A stretch of 64,000 nucleotides of DNA from Brachynemurus nebulosus. Lineage: Eukaryota; Arthropoda; Insecta; Neuroptera; Myrmeleontidae. The translations under genes and the position numbers were made by a program. The stretch covers positions 172,880,395 to 172,944,394 of the forward strand of contig JAPWDM010000001.1 in assembly GCA_035578155.1 (NCBI GenBank), in the 5' to 3' direction. The notes below the pieces were generated by a model. That model was not told the DNA's origin, did no database searches, and worked only from the letters and a program-made list of their open reading frames with translations. This document shows positions 1-10,027 of this stretch, one piece after another. The stretch's first letter is position 1, and every line of letters begins with the position of its first letter.

Positions 1-150
1 TTCATTTTGATTTAAACAATTCGATAATTCCGTTTTTATTATTACATTTGAAAATTGATAGTCTACACTTTCTAAATTTTCCTCATTTTCTGTTTTAATA
101 GTAGATGTATTAATCATTGGTACAGACTTTTTATCCTCTTGATTTTCCAT
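1..150 (-). CDS. 5' end of a probable zinc-finger gene, cut by the window edge
   Basis: An open frame starts at an ATG at 150 and runs for 50 codons off the left edge without a stop. The peptide is acidic and polar and has two IKTE-type stretches (IKTENEEN near residues 18-25, IIKTELSN near 37-44). Such patches are common in N-terminal linkers of insect C2H2 zinc-finger proteins. No finger is visible here, so the family call is indirect. It rests on similarity to a decayed frame at 25346-25500, which lies 1.3 kb upstream of clear finger remains on the same strand: TSAIK/TSTIK, KKELSDSLNRNE/KTELSNCLNQNE. The ATG was chosen because it is the first in frame and the matching relic also aligns from about this point. 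Function is unknown beyond a likely DNA-binding role. Confidence 0.6.
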   Translation of the reverse strand, partial: MENQEDKKSVPMINTSTIKTENEENLESVDYQFSNVIIKTELSNCLNQNE

Positions 151-312
151 TTTCTTTATCAAGTACTCTTAAATACCAAGCTTTGAAAGACTTTAACGAC
201 AGGTATTTAGGTTAGTAGTTGACAGCTGTACGGGTTGTACATTTATGTTATCTGCAGTGTTGCCAACTTGTATTTCCAGAGACCAGTAGAATGACTAGAA
301 TCAACTTTGAAA

Positions 313-1132
313 CCAAGGGGCCAAACTACTATTATTATAATAGTTAGCATCCCGACTGTAATCAGAATTTTACGTCATCAGACTTGGCAGGGAGGTGGAA
401 GGTTATATACGTATTTAGAGTTTATGTTGGTATGTGTAAGGTAGTGGATGTTTGTGTGTGTTAAAACTTTGTATGTATGCAGCGGTGGTCCGAGGTGGGA
501 ATGCATACGTATAGTCGAACAACCCTATACATGTCCCTGCTACTAATAATGTAACAATGAACAGCCACCACTGTGGCCACAACTTAACAATGCAAGTGTA
601 CGCTTGAAGAGTCGATGGACGACTAACCAGTCAGCAGTACTGGTGAGACGAATATATTAGTATTCGTTAAGATATCACTAATATTTACAGATATTAGATA
701 TTACTAATATCAGATATTCAGATATTATAATACTACGATATTATCCTCGAATGGGAATGTGAACGAAAAAAAGTATTACCCTGCTGTAACGATATAAGCA
801 CACACGTAATAACCACACTAAACATGTTTTGGGGCGGATACCCTCACATGCATAGTGAGTTATCTCTTCAGTGTGTTAGTGTTACATACCAGTGGCGAAT
901 GTAATACTCATGTATATATGTATGCATTCTTAATAGATGTATTATTTCTATATATGTATGTATGGATGTATACATTATATATTCATACGAACGAATCAAA
1001 CGAATATATTCATATTAGGTAATATTCATAAATATTCGTATTAACCCATCACTAGTCAGCAGTATAAATTGCTACTTATTGCAACTTTGGAATCACACTT
1101 TTTGGTACGTAGGCTTGATCTGTCTCATCTGT
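313..1132. repeat. Dispersed repeat A, copy 1 (split by a MITE)
   Basis: About 400 bp (313-637 and 1063-1132) match a second copy at 17161-17550. Shared stretches include CCAAGGGGCCAAA, TTTTACGTCATCA and GGCTTGATCTGTCTCATCTGT. The copy is interrupted by the 417-bp insertion at 638-1054. The other copy lacks that insertion and preserves the empty site. Confidence 0.8.
638..1054. mobile_element. hAT-type MITE, 417 bp
   Basis: The element is flanked by a perfect 8-bp duplication GTCAGCAG (630-637 and 1055-1062). Its ends are imperfect inverted repeats: TACTGGTGAG at the left, TAGTGATGGG read inward from the right. The interior is AT-rich with repeated ATTCGTATT-like and (TATG)n-like motifs and no ORF. 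Target size and end sequence fit the hAT superfamily. The uninterrupted copy of the host repeat at 17161-17550 has a single AGTAAGCAG at the matching place, which confirms insertion. Confidence 0.85.
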
Positions 1133-1184
1133 GTTTGAAACCGTTAACCCGGTTAACCCCGTTAACCTTTGAAGGATGTATACC

Positions 1185-1605
1185 CAGGGCCGGACCTAGA
1201 GTTATAAGGAAGGGGAGCGAATTTTCCTGTTAGCGCCCCTCGCAGTAAAAAAATTTTTACCTGGATGATGACAAAAAGAAGTCACCTGGACCCTTCCATA
1301 AATCGGCACCATTGACCTTTTTTTTTTTTTGGTCATCATTTACTTACAAATTCACTTTAACCCTATCATAAATTGTTACTATTCACGTTTTTTTCGTTAC
1401 TCATCACTTGTTCCAGGACCATTGACCCTATCATAAATTATGACTGTCGACTTTTTTTTTTTGCTCCTCACTTCAAAATTTTTTAAATTTTGCTCCGTCC
1501 AAAAAAATTTCACCATTTTTTGCGCCCCTCAAATTACGTTTTTGGCGCCCCTAAAATCATCCAGGGGGGCACGTGCTCCCGCTGCCCCCCTTAGATCCGG
1601 CCCTG
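1185..1605. mobile_element. hAT-type MITE, 421 bp
   Basis: Terminal inverted repeats CAGGGCCGGACCTAGAG and CTTAGATCCGGCCCTG are bounded by a perfect 8-bp duplication TGTATACC (1177-1184 and 1606-1613). CAGGGCCGG ends with 8-bp duplications are typical of hAT MITEs. The interior has poly-T runs and GC-rich sub-terminal blocks but no coding capacity. Confidence 0.9.
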
Positions 1606-2525
1606 TGTATACCTGAAACGAAAATTCCAACTTTTTCCATTAAGTTTGAAATATGTTAAACAATAGACGATTCTGCATCCATTAGCAAAAATAAAATTGT
1701 ATGTCACGGACAAATTAAACGAAATAATTAATGTTAATGTTCTCATTTGTCGTGTGTTGTTTGAACCGGAAGTAGCTTAGCTACAAATAAATTTGCTAAA
1801 TTGATCATATTTTATCCAACTTTCGTGAGAAAAAAAATAATTTTATGAACCTTATACTTTGTATTATTTTTTAATGAAAAAAAGAAACCGAACCCACCAG
1901 CCTATCTTTTTTGTAAGATAGGCTGGTGGGTTCGATGAAAATTAGAAAGTTAGAAAAATTAGAAGCCGGAACCACGCGGTTTTGATACTATTTTAAAAAA
2001 ACTCTGCCCGCCATTTTCGACGAGAAAAGTGGTACAACATATTATAATGAATATTTTCCATTAGGAAACACAGACGACACAGTGCATTTTTTTTTTTTTT
2101 GCACAAAAAACTAATTTTTTTAAATTTTAACCTTTTAATTGCTTTTAGATGCAATTAAAAGATTAGTTTTGCAATAAAATTTAAAAAAAAATTCGTTTTT
2201 TTGTGAAAAAAAAGAAAATGCGTTGTGTCGCACAGTGTTTTTTAAATGGAACATACTCTAGACGTCAACTGTCAGGATAATAATTCCGATAGGTGCTAAA
2301 TCCAACGTCAACCATAGTCAAATTAAATCTTTATTTTATAGAAAAAAATTTATTAATTGACATAATTTTTTATACAGTACACATCTTAATTCATAAAATA
2401 AGTGTTTTTTTTTTTTTAGTAATAATTTAACATTATGATTAATTTTCAAAAAATTTTAGATGTAGTACTCGATTTGACTGGATATATCCTTAAACAAACC
2501 AATTGGAAAAATTTTTTTGTTTCAA
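1606..2525. other. Non-coding AT-rich DNA with a perfect hairpin and a palindromic MITE-like block
   Basis: No gene is recognised. A perfect 20-bp inverted repeat lies at 1889-1908/1915-1934 with a 6-nt loop. From about 2030 to 2265 the sequence folds back on itself (ATTTTCCATTAGGAAACAC against TTCCATTTAAAAAACAC, with matching poly-T/poly-A cores). This looks like a snap-back MITE without a clear target duplication. Confidence 0.5.
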
Positions 2526-4780
2526 AATGCCGGGATTTTTACTGCCAGTGATAAGTACAGTAGATAAGGTTATAAGAAAAGAAAAAAATCAAAGATCCCA
2601 ACATCAAAAAAGTGAACCCTAGGAATTTATAAAATATAAATTATACTAAACTATGTTGATAAAATTGAATATTATTTAGATACATATATATCGTATTTCG
2701 GAAAATCTGTCACAGATGGCAGCACTTGTACCAATGAATATATACATATCACAGCATTTTAAGCCGCCATATTGCAAGACGAGATAACTCGTCTTAATCA
2801 TTTAAAGCCTTAATATTAATTAAATTTATTCATTATTGTTTACTGATAATAATTTGCGACAAATACAACCGTCTTCAAACTAAAAACAAGCAACTAGAAA
2901 TAATTACAAAAAAATGATTACTGGTACCGAACCATTTACGAATTCCCATAAATCTCATTTTATAATATTACTACAATTGTATAATATGAATCTTTATTCT
3001 TATTTTGGAAGGAATATCAGGATATTTTTGGGGGGGGGGGGAAGTAGAAACAGATGCAAAATATAATGAATTAAGGGGAGATTCACTAAAAAAAAAAATT
3101 GATTCTTTTTCTTCATAATTATGATTCTTAAGATGTTAGAAATATTCTCCTAAAATTTTATTTAAAAAAAATGGAAAATCATAAAGTTATGGGCAGTTTA
3201 GTGCACGCACTTTACTATAATTCAATTTAAAAAAAAAAGAACTTTAAATGATCTTTCCTCGAAAGTACATTTTTTGACATGTATCTCAAAAAGTATTTGA
3301 GAGATCGACATAAATCAAAGTATGTACATGTTATTCCTCGATACCTTCATTTTGGCAATAACCGCAATAACAGGCAATAACTAGGATTTTTTTGATTCCG
3401 TTACATATTTTCAAAATGGCGGCTGATTATAGTTGAGAAACAGCGGTGATTTTTGAAAATTTATTTCCAAAATGCGATTTCTCGCAGATTTTTAATTTTT
3501 TTTCTTAGATCGTAGTTAGTGCCATAACTGTATATGTATATTTTCAGAAAATTCTTGATTTTTTGATTTTGGTTCAGTGGGGATTTCAGAATGTGAGGAA
3601 CTATCAAAGTGAAAAAATCTCGCAGTGTCGACTTCAAAATCATTTATACTTAGCTCATTTTTGAATTAAAAAAAAAAAATTTTTATAATCTCAAGACATG
3701 TAAAAACAATAATGCATATTTAATTTTAAAATAAAATATTTATTTGTAGCTATAAAAAAAAAAAATAAATAAAAAAGGTCGATTTTTGATGTTTTTTGGC
3801 GAATCTCCCTTAAATTTAACCATTATTCATCACTTAGGAATTAAAGGATTTCCGTTTTCTTTCATTATTGCACTTGCGTAAATTTCAAATTTTCAGTTTG
3901 TTTTTAGAAAAGAATAGAAGATTGTTTCGAATAAAAGAATTATTTAATTCTTTAAAGATGACTCATGCTCAATTATATTTGAAATTGGGTATACTAACGT
4001 TTTTCTTATATCAGTTTTAATATTAATTAAATTTATGCATTATTACTTAGGTACTGATAATAATTTGTGACAAACTCAAATACAACCGTTTTAAAACTAT
4101 AAACATGCAACTAGAAATAATTAAATACAAAAAAATAATTACTGGTTTCGTTCCGAACCATTTACGAATTCCGATAAATCTCATTTTATAATATTACTAC
4201 AATTATATAACCTATTTCACTTAAATTTAAGCATAATTTATCACTTACGAATTTAAGGAATTCCCGTTTTTTTAGCTTTATATCTTTCATTGTTACAAAT
4301 GCGTAAATTTTAAATTTGCAGTTTGTTTCTTTTGAAAAAAAAAAAAAAATAGATTGATTTGTTTCGAATAAAAGAATTATTTCGCACGTTTAATAAAACA
4401 AAGATGTAACTCAAAATTTGTGTGTTAGCAGATTTTCTAACAAATAGCCTTTTAATTATGTAAATAATCGGTAAAATTGGATAGTCGGACACGAATTCGA
4501 ATTCACAATCAAAGTGAGCGAGATGCCCAACTGGTAAATTTTTAATTAAAGACTGCTAAAAAAAAATCCAAAACTTTAAAGTTTTATTCCCCTAAATTTT
4601 TGATTTTTGAGTTACATCTTTTTTTTATTAAAGGTGCGATTTAATTCCTTCAAGATGACTTAGGCTCAATTGTATTTGAAACGGGCTATATAATACGAAT
4701 CTTTATTCTTATTCTGGAAAGAATATCAGGATACTTTGGGGAAAGTAGAAATAGATGCGAAATATAATGGATTAAAGAGC
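2526..4780. repeat. Dispersed repeat B cluster (several partial copies)
   Basis: Three modules recur here and elsewhere. B1 (AAAATGCCGG...GTGATAAGTACA...CCGCCATATTGCA) is at 2524-2806, 12770-13040, inverted at 13300-13515, and at 41346-41640. B2 (CATTTACGAATTCC...TTATTCTTATT) is at about 2930-3070, 4150-4220 and 4690-4760. B3 (TTTAAG...TCCGTTTTCTT...TAGAAAAGAATAGAAGATTG) is at 3810-4010, 4207-4400, 13087-13300 and 27495-27720. Homopolymer runs include 11 G near 3031. No ORF resembling a transposase was found, so the class is undetermined. Confidence 0.7.
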
Positions 4781-4867
4781 TGAATAAAAATGAAAAGAAT
4801 TTTAAGAAATATATTTATACATATCTTAACATTCTCAACGCAACATATAAACTTTAAAAGAAAAAAC

Positions 4868-5734
4868 CTATGCTCGAAACATTCTCTCACACATATTTAC
4901 GTATCGTTCATGACTTTTCACCAGTTCATCCCGAACATATACCAATCTGTCCTGTACTAGTTGATTATTCGGTTCAAAAGTTAAAAATTTCACTAAATCT
5001 ACTTCAGCTTTCTCAAAATCTCTTGTTGCTGTGTAGGCCATACCACGCTTATATATCGCTTTCACATTTTCCGGCTCTTTGGCCAACACTTTCGAACACA
5101 GCACAATAACATCCTCGTAATTTTTCGCCTTCAGCTGGCACGATGCTAGATTTCCATACAAAATTGTTTTTAACGCGTCGATATCGGTCAGTTTAACATC
5201 ATCAATTTCCGTTGATTCGTCATCGTCCACTTCAAGCACGCACGTTAATAACAGTCGACACGCTTTACTAAATCGATAGAATGCGTCAATATGTCGATTC
5301 TGTTTGAATAATTCGACGCCACGTTCTCGATGTTTCTGTGCCAGGGGATATTTGACGTTGGCCGGCCAATCGTGTAAAAATCCGTTGAACGTTAATTTGA
5401 CTAATTTAATTTTAAATGTCACTACACTCTCGGGCATTTGTATTTTAACATTGCTCACTTCATCTTCGAACATTGTTTTCAAACATTCTTCCAATTTTCG
5501 ATCTAACGCTGTGTCCAATTCGCCAATTGTTGCTGTAAGTTCGGTGCCAATTTTATCATTTCGCACGTAATCACTGTCATAATTTATTCCATCGAATTTG
5601 ATTTCGTTAATAATAATCACACAAACACTATTTTCTACCGGTTTTTCGCCAAACGTTCCATCCGTTATCACATTTTTCTCAATATCTTTTTTCGATGATA
5701 TCCATTTTTTTCCGGTTTCTAAAATTGTTGGCAT
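4868..5734 (-). CDS. FKBP-like TPR protein (FKBPL/bride-of-doubletime type)
   Basis: The ORF is a single exon of 288 codons. Residues about 1-115 resemble a degenerate FKBP domain: GTELTATIGELDTALDRKLEECLKTM is typical of FKBP relatives, but the canonical active-site aromatics are not evident. This suggests a scaffold rather than an active prolyl isomerase. Residues about 125-285 form three TPR units. The first begins at AQKHRERGVELFKQ, the second near YGNLASCQLKAKNYEDVI, and the third is AIYKRGMAYTATRDFEKA. Such proteins bind the C-terminal EEVD of Hsp90 through the TPRs and act in the cytosol as co-chaperones. Drosophila relatives stabilise kinases or support piRNA loading. The ATG at 5734 is the first in frame and gives a normal family length. 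The TAG stop is at 4868-4870. Assignment within the FKBP6/FKBPL/BDBT group is uncertain. Confidence 0.85.
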   Translation of the reverse strand: MPTILETGKKWISSKKDIEKNVITDGTFGEKPVENSVCVIIINEIKFDGINYDSDYVRNDKIGTELTATIGELDTALDRKLEECLKTMFEDEVSNVKIQMPESVVTFKIKLVKLTFNGFLHDWPANVKYPLAQKHRERGVELFKQNRHIDAFYRFSKACRLLLTCVLEVDDDESTEIDDVKLTDIDALKTILYGNLASCQLKAKNYEDVIVLCSKVLAKEPENVKAIYKRGMAYTATRDFEKAEVDLVKFLTFEPNNQLVQDRLVYVRDELVKSHERYVNMCERMFRA

Positions 5735-7102
5735 TTTCAGTGGTTTGTGCTCAGTAATAAATATTTATTATAAATCTGCAAGAATTTATAAGATTACAAT
5801 TAGTTCTAATGCAATTAGTAACGATTAACTATACAAATTAATACATTATTCGTTTATTAACATTAATTTTAAAGCGAAAATATAAAGTTAATTCAGAATT
5901 TAATTATAAACGAAAAACAAATCAATTAAAAATGAAATGCGCGAAAATGAAATAAAACTACCCACACATTAATTATTTATTGATGTATAAAAAAAGGCTT
6001 GAAGAAAAGCAAAATTATACAGTAATATTATTTATTAAGCTTAAACAAAAATGAAAATTTTTGTTTTATTTACTTTTAATCAAAAAGAATAGTAAAAATT
6101 TTGACGATTTTGACAGATGAAACAATTCAACGGGCACGACGTGACCAACGTGATTTTTTTAGTAGCAAACGTAGCAAACTTCGTGTGACAACGGTTAATA
6201 AACCCGCGAAATTTAAAATTAGGACTCTTCTAATTTATTCAACAATTTCCAAAAATTATGCTCTCAATTTATGGTTAACAGAATTGTATAACTCATTTTA
6301 CTATTGAATTCATTATCAACAAAATTTTTTCTTATCCAATTTATGATAATTCATTTATTTTAGATTTATCTAATCTAATTTTACTAAATAAAAATTCAAA
6401 AAATTTACTTATTACCTTCTTAGGAACGTAAGTATAACCGTTTACCCTAAATTAAAAAATTATAGCTGTTAATATTATTTCTTTCTTTGGTTATTCATAA
6501 TTTCTTCAGCTGAGGAAAATCAATTACTCGTACTCGGCTCGTAAGTTTAATTTCGAACGAATATTCGTTTTCGCATTCGCATATGCGAAGGATTCGCAAT
6601 TTTCCAACATTTATATTCGCTTTCGAAAATTTTATATTTGCAAATATTTGCATATCAAATTCGTTCAGGTGTTCTATTGTTTATTGGAGGAGTTTTTATG
6701 TTAAACCCCATCAAACTCCGAATTTGTAGTAGTTTTCAGGACAAAAAAGAAGGAATTTTCATTCTCATTTATAATTTGAACTTTTTTCGTTTTCAAATAC
6801 GCTATCACAGTAGAAATACATTTGTTACAATCTTAACTTAGAGTTTATTTAAAAATAAATTATGAGCTGTTGTTTCATACAACCAGTATAATTGCACTTA
6901 AACTCCAAACATAATCGTATACAAAAATTATAGTTCCCAATATTCATAACACCCTCTACTTTTAAATTAAATATTATTGCTATTTACCAATTAATTCATT
7001 TAAATGTTTTATATTTCATTTCCCTTATTGCAATTAAACGTTCTGGTTGATTCATTCATTCTATTTCATTACGCTTGAATATAGTCAACAATAAAATCAA
7101 CA
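5735..7102. other. Intergenic spacer between divergent genes
   Basis: The spacer lies between the start of the FKBP/TPR gene (minus) and that of the dehydrogenase (plus), so both promoters should lie here. It is AT-rich. Around 6550-6660 there is a cluster of ATTCG/CGAAT palindromes (CGAACGAATATTCG, CGCATATGCG). No convincing TATA box plus initiator and no ORF with family similarity was seen. Confidence 0.5.
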
Positions 7103-9351
7103 ATGAATAGTAAAGAAATACTCGAATCAGATCCACTATCTTGGTGGTTTCCTTATATTGTTGCAATTTGTGTGGGCTTAATTACTTGTGTCCGGTAAAT
7201 AAAATTGAATTTTATTTTTATATATAATCCACCTATAATAAAATTAATCCAAAATTTTAGAGAATATGCTGGAGGTCCAGAATGTCCCAGTAAAAATTTA
7301 ATTACAAATAAAGTTGTTTTGATAACGGGTGGGTCTGGAAGAATCGGATACGAAGTTGCATTAGAATTAGCTAAAAGAGGTAAGTAAATCTATTAATTGA
7401 TAAATGAAACTTCTATAGTAGAAGCGTAAGAAAAAATTTATATCGAAATTTAAAATGCGGAACATTTTTAAGGTTGATTGAGCAGGTTTTGCAGTGCAAT
7501 TTAATGTTTTATATTGCTTAATTTATTTAAATTAACCATAATAATTTTGATATTACATTATTTCAAACCATTGAAATGGTTTGAAACCACAGAACAAATA
7601 GAACGAATATAACTATCTCTCTTCTGCAATCACTTATGTGCAAGTATGTGCATTTTACAGAACTATGTTGTCATTGACTTACAAGCTACCAATGGGTGTG
7701 TTTCAATTATTGTCATATTGTTGGTGTTGTGTTACCGTGTATACGTACATCTACGTAGCGCATACATATTATATATTTTTTTAAAATATGCGTATACAAG
7801 ACACGCATACACATAACTATTTAGCGCACTACAACACACAACTCCGCGTGCACATATATAACGTAGTGGTGGTGGATCTTTTATCCTTTAGCGTAACACT
7901 GATTTCAGTAGTATAGAAATATTACCGCTCGTTCTGTGTTATTCTGTGTTTGAAACATTAAAGCTGAATTATAAGCTGTATCAGATAAAATATTATATGT
8001 ATACGTATATGTCTGATTGGCGATAAAAATACGTATTATATAAATGATGTGTGCGTTACTAGATTTTTTTGACAATTAGACGTATACATGTAAATATTTG
8101 ACCTGCAATACAGGTAAAAAATTTTACAATTAGAGACACGAGTGAGAATCTTTGCGTCCAAGCCCAAACATCTATTTTAATCGTCCCAAAATTTAATTAA
8201 TTTGAATATATTTTTTCAATTAGGTGGTATAATTATTTTGGCATGCAAGGACGTAGAAAAAGGTGAACAAAGTAAAGCAGAAATCCTTAAAATTGTACCA
8301 AATGCTGTAATAATTGTTAAAAAATTGGATATAGCGTCGATATCGTCCATAAGAAATTTTACAAATGATTTAAATAATCGAAAAATCGATATTTTAATCA
8401 ATAATGCTGGCATTCAAAATTTCACGTTTCATGTAACTGAAGATGGATATGAAAATCATTTTGTCACAAATTATTTAGGTAAATTTTCTTTTTTAATATA
8501 TTCGCTCCAGAGAGAAAATATAATAACATTCCTCGTATGCCAAGTTATTACGTACACTTTATGATGCAATGGAAAATATAATGAGTATATTCGGTCTTGG
8601 CATACACAGAAACAGGCAGAGCAGTTCTTAGTGATTAACGTATCAAATTTATATCTTTATTTCCATGACCGATTATTTAACTCTTACAGGACATTTTTAC
8701 TTAACCCATCTATTGTTACCAAAACTCCAAGCTGCTGGTCGTGCGAGAATAATCAATATTACCGATAATGTTCACAAAAACGTTAAAATTGATTTAAACA
8801 ATTTAAATATGATCACAAATTGGAATCCAGTGGTAGCGTACGCCCAAAGTAAACTTTGTTTGGTTTTGATGGCGAAACATATGGCAAAATTATTGGCAGG
8901 TTCATCAACTTTTTGGAAACCGAATTTAAATGTATATACAACTTTGATTTAATTTTCAGGTTACAGAATTACGATTAATGCGATATCACCAGGTCTAGTT
9001 CGTGGAACTGGATTAAGAAATTCTCCCTTTAATACTTTATTAAAACTATGGAGCTACCCATGTCTTTGGTTGTTTTATAAATCACCTTCGCAAGGCGCAC
9101 AATCAATAATATATGCTGCTGTTGATGCTAATTTGGAAAAAATAAGCGGGAAATTAATAAGGTATATTATTTCGGAAATTTATAATCCCAACTGCACTGA
9201 AAGGGTTAATATAAAATTTGTATAATTTTTCAGCAATTGTGGAATACAAAATCACTGTAAACAGGCTCAAGGCGATAAACTGAGCGAAGAATTATATCGA
9301 AGAAGTTGTTCAATGCTTGGAATTTCTCCAATTATACAAAAACAATTATAA
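7103..9351 (+). CDS. Retinol dehydrogenase 11-14-like short-chain dehydrogenase
   Basis: Six exons join in frame: 7103-7194, 7261-7379, 8224-8478, 8690-8899, 8960-9161 and 9234-9351, all with GT-AG borders. They encode 331 residues, the usual family size. An N-terminal hydrophobic segment (about 15-31) should anchor it in the ER or another membrane. It is followed by the cofactor motif TGGSGRIG (TGxxxGxG), the acidic/basic LACKD strand end, NNAG, and the catalytic YAQSK (YxxxK). The family uses NADP(H) to interconvert retinoids or lipid aldehydes with alcohols. One oddity is that the position normally held by the catalytic serine (NVSSxAH in relatives) reads NITDNVH here, so Asp replaces Ser. 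Intron 2 (844 bp) holds a palindrome near 7565-7590 and other anonymous sequence. An AATAAA overlaps the stop codon. Substrate cannot be inferred. Confidence 0.92.
7380..8223. other. Long intron 2 of the dehydrogenase gene
   Basis: This 844-bp intron stands out against the short introns of the same gene (about 60-210 bp). It contains the palindrome CAAACCATTGAAATGGTTTG near 7564-7583 and a TACGTA/TACATA-rich tract around 7740-7860. No coding sequence was seen. It is probably an old element insertion. Confidence 0.5.
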
Positions 9352-9356
9352 ATAAA
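9351..9356 (+). other. Polyadenylation signal of the dehydrogenase gene
   Basis: AATAAA begins at the last base of the TAA stop codon. A second AATAAA is at 9423-9428, inside the 89-bp gap to the Nup133 stop codon, so the two convergent 3' UTRs may overlap if the second site is used. Confidence 0.5.
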
Positions 9357-9440
9357 ATGCAAAAATCTGATTTTTAAAAAAATTAATATAATAAAAAATT
9401 ATAAAAAATTTACAAATTGAATAATAAAATAAATAATTAA

Positions 9441-9854
9441 TTATTCATCAGTATATTCTTTTTTGTGTGTCTGATAAATATGTTCGTAACCGGCTTTCAT
9501 TAAATACTGAAAATTGGTATCCCGATTTAATGAATTTAATTCGGGCGCTTCTAAAATTCGTTCTAACGGTGGCATGAAATCTTCCAATTCAGCACCTAAA
9601 ACACAAAAATTTAATCAAATATGAACATACGAATTTTTAGATTATGTTTTCAGAATGTTATAAATGGTGTTCTACAAGGATCTACTTTAGGTCCATTACT
9701 ATTTGTTTTATTAATAACACCTAATACTTTTAAGTGAATTTCCATTTTGGAAAAATTCACTTATTACAGCGGGTGCCATTAAAAGACCTGAGCCCGAGAC
9801 TATGGCAGAAATTTGTTTTGAGGCCTCGAGAAACCGAAAATGAGGTTCACTAAA

Positions 9855-9934
<80 letters not shown>

Positions 9935-9952
9935 TCGCGCGAGTTATCGCGC

Positions 9953-10027
<75 letters not shown>

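Noticed and set aside
4870..5828. Plus-strand frames opposite the FKBP/TPR gene
   Set aside because: They are mirror frames of a clear coding exon.
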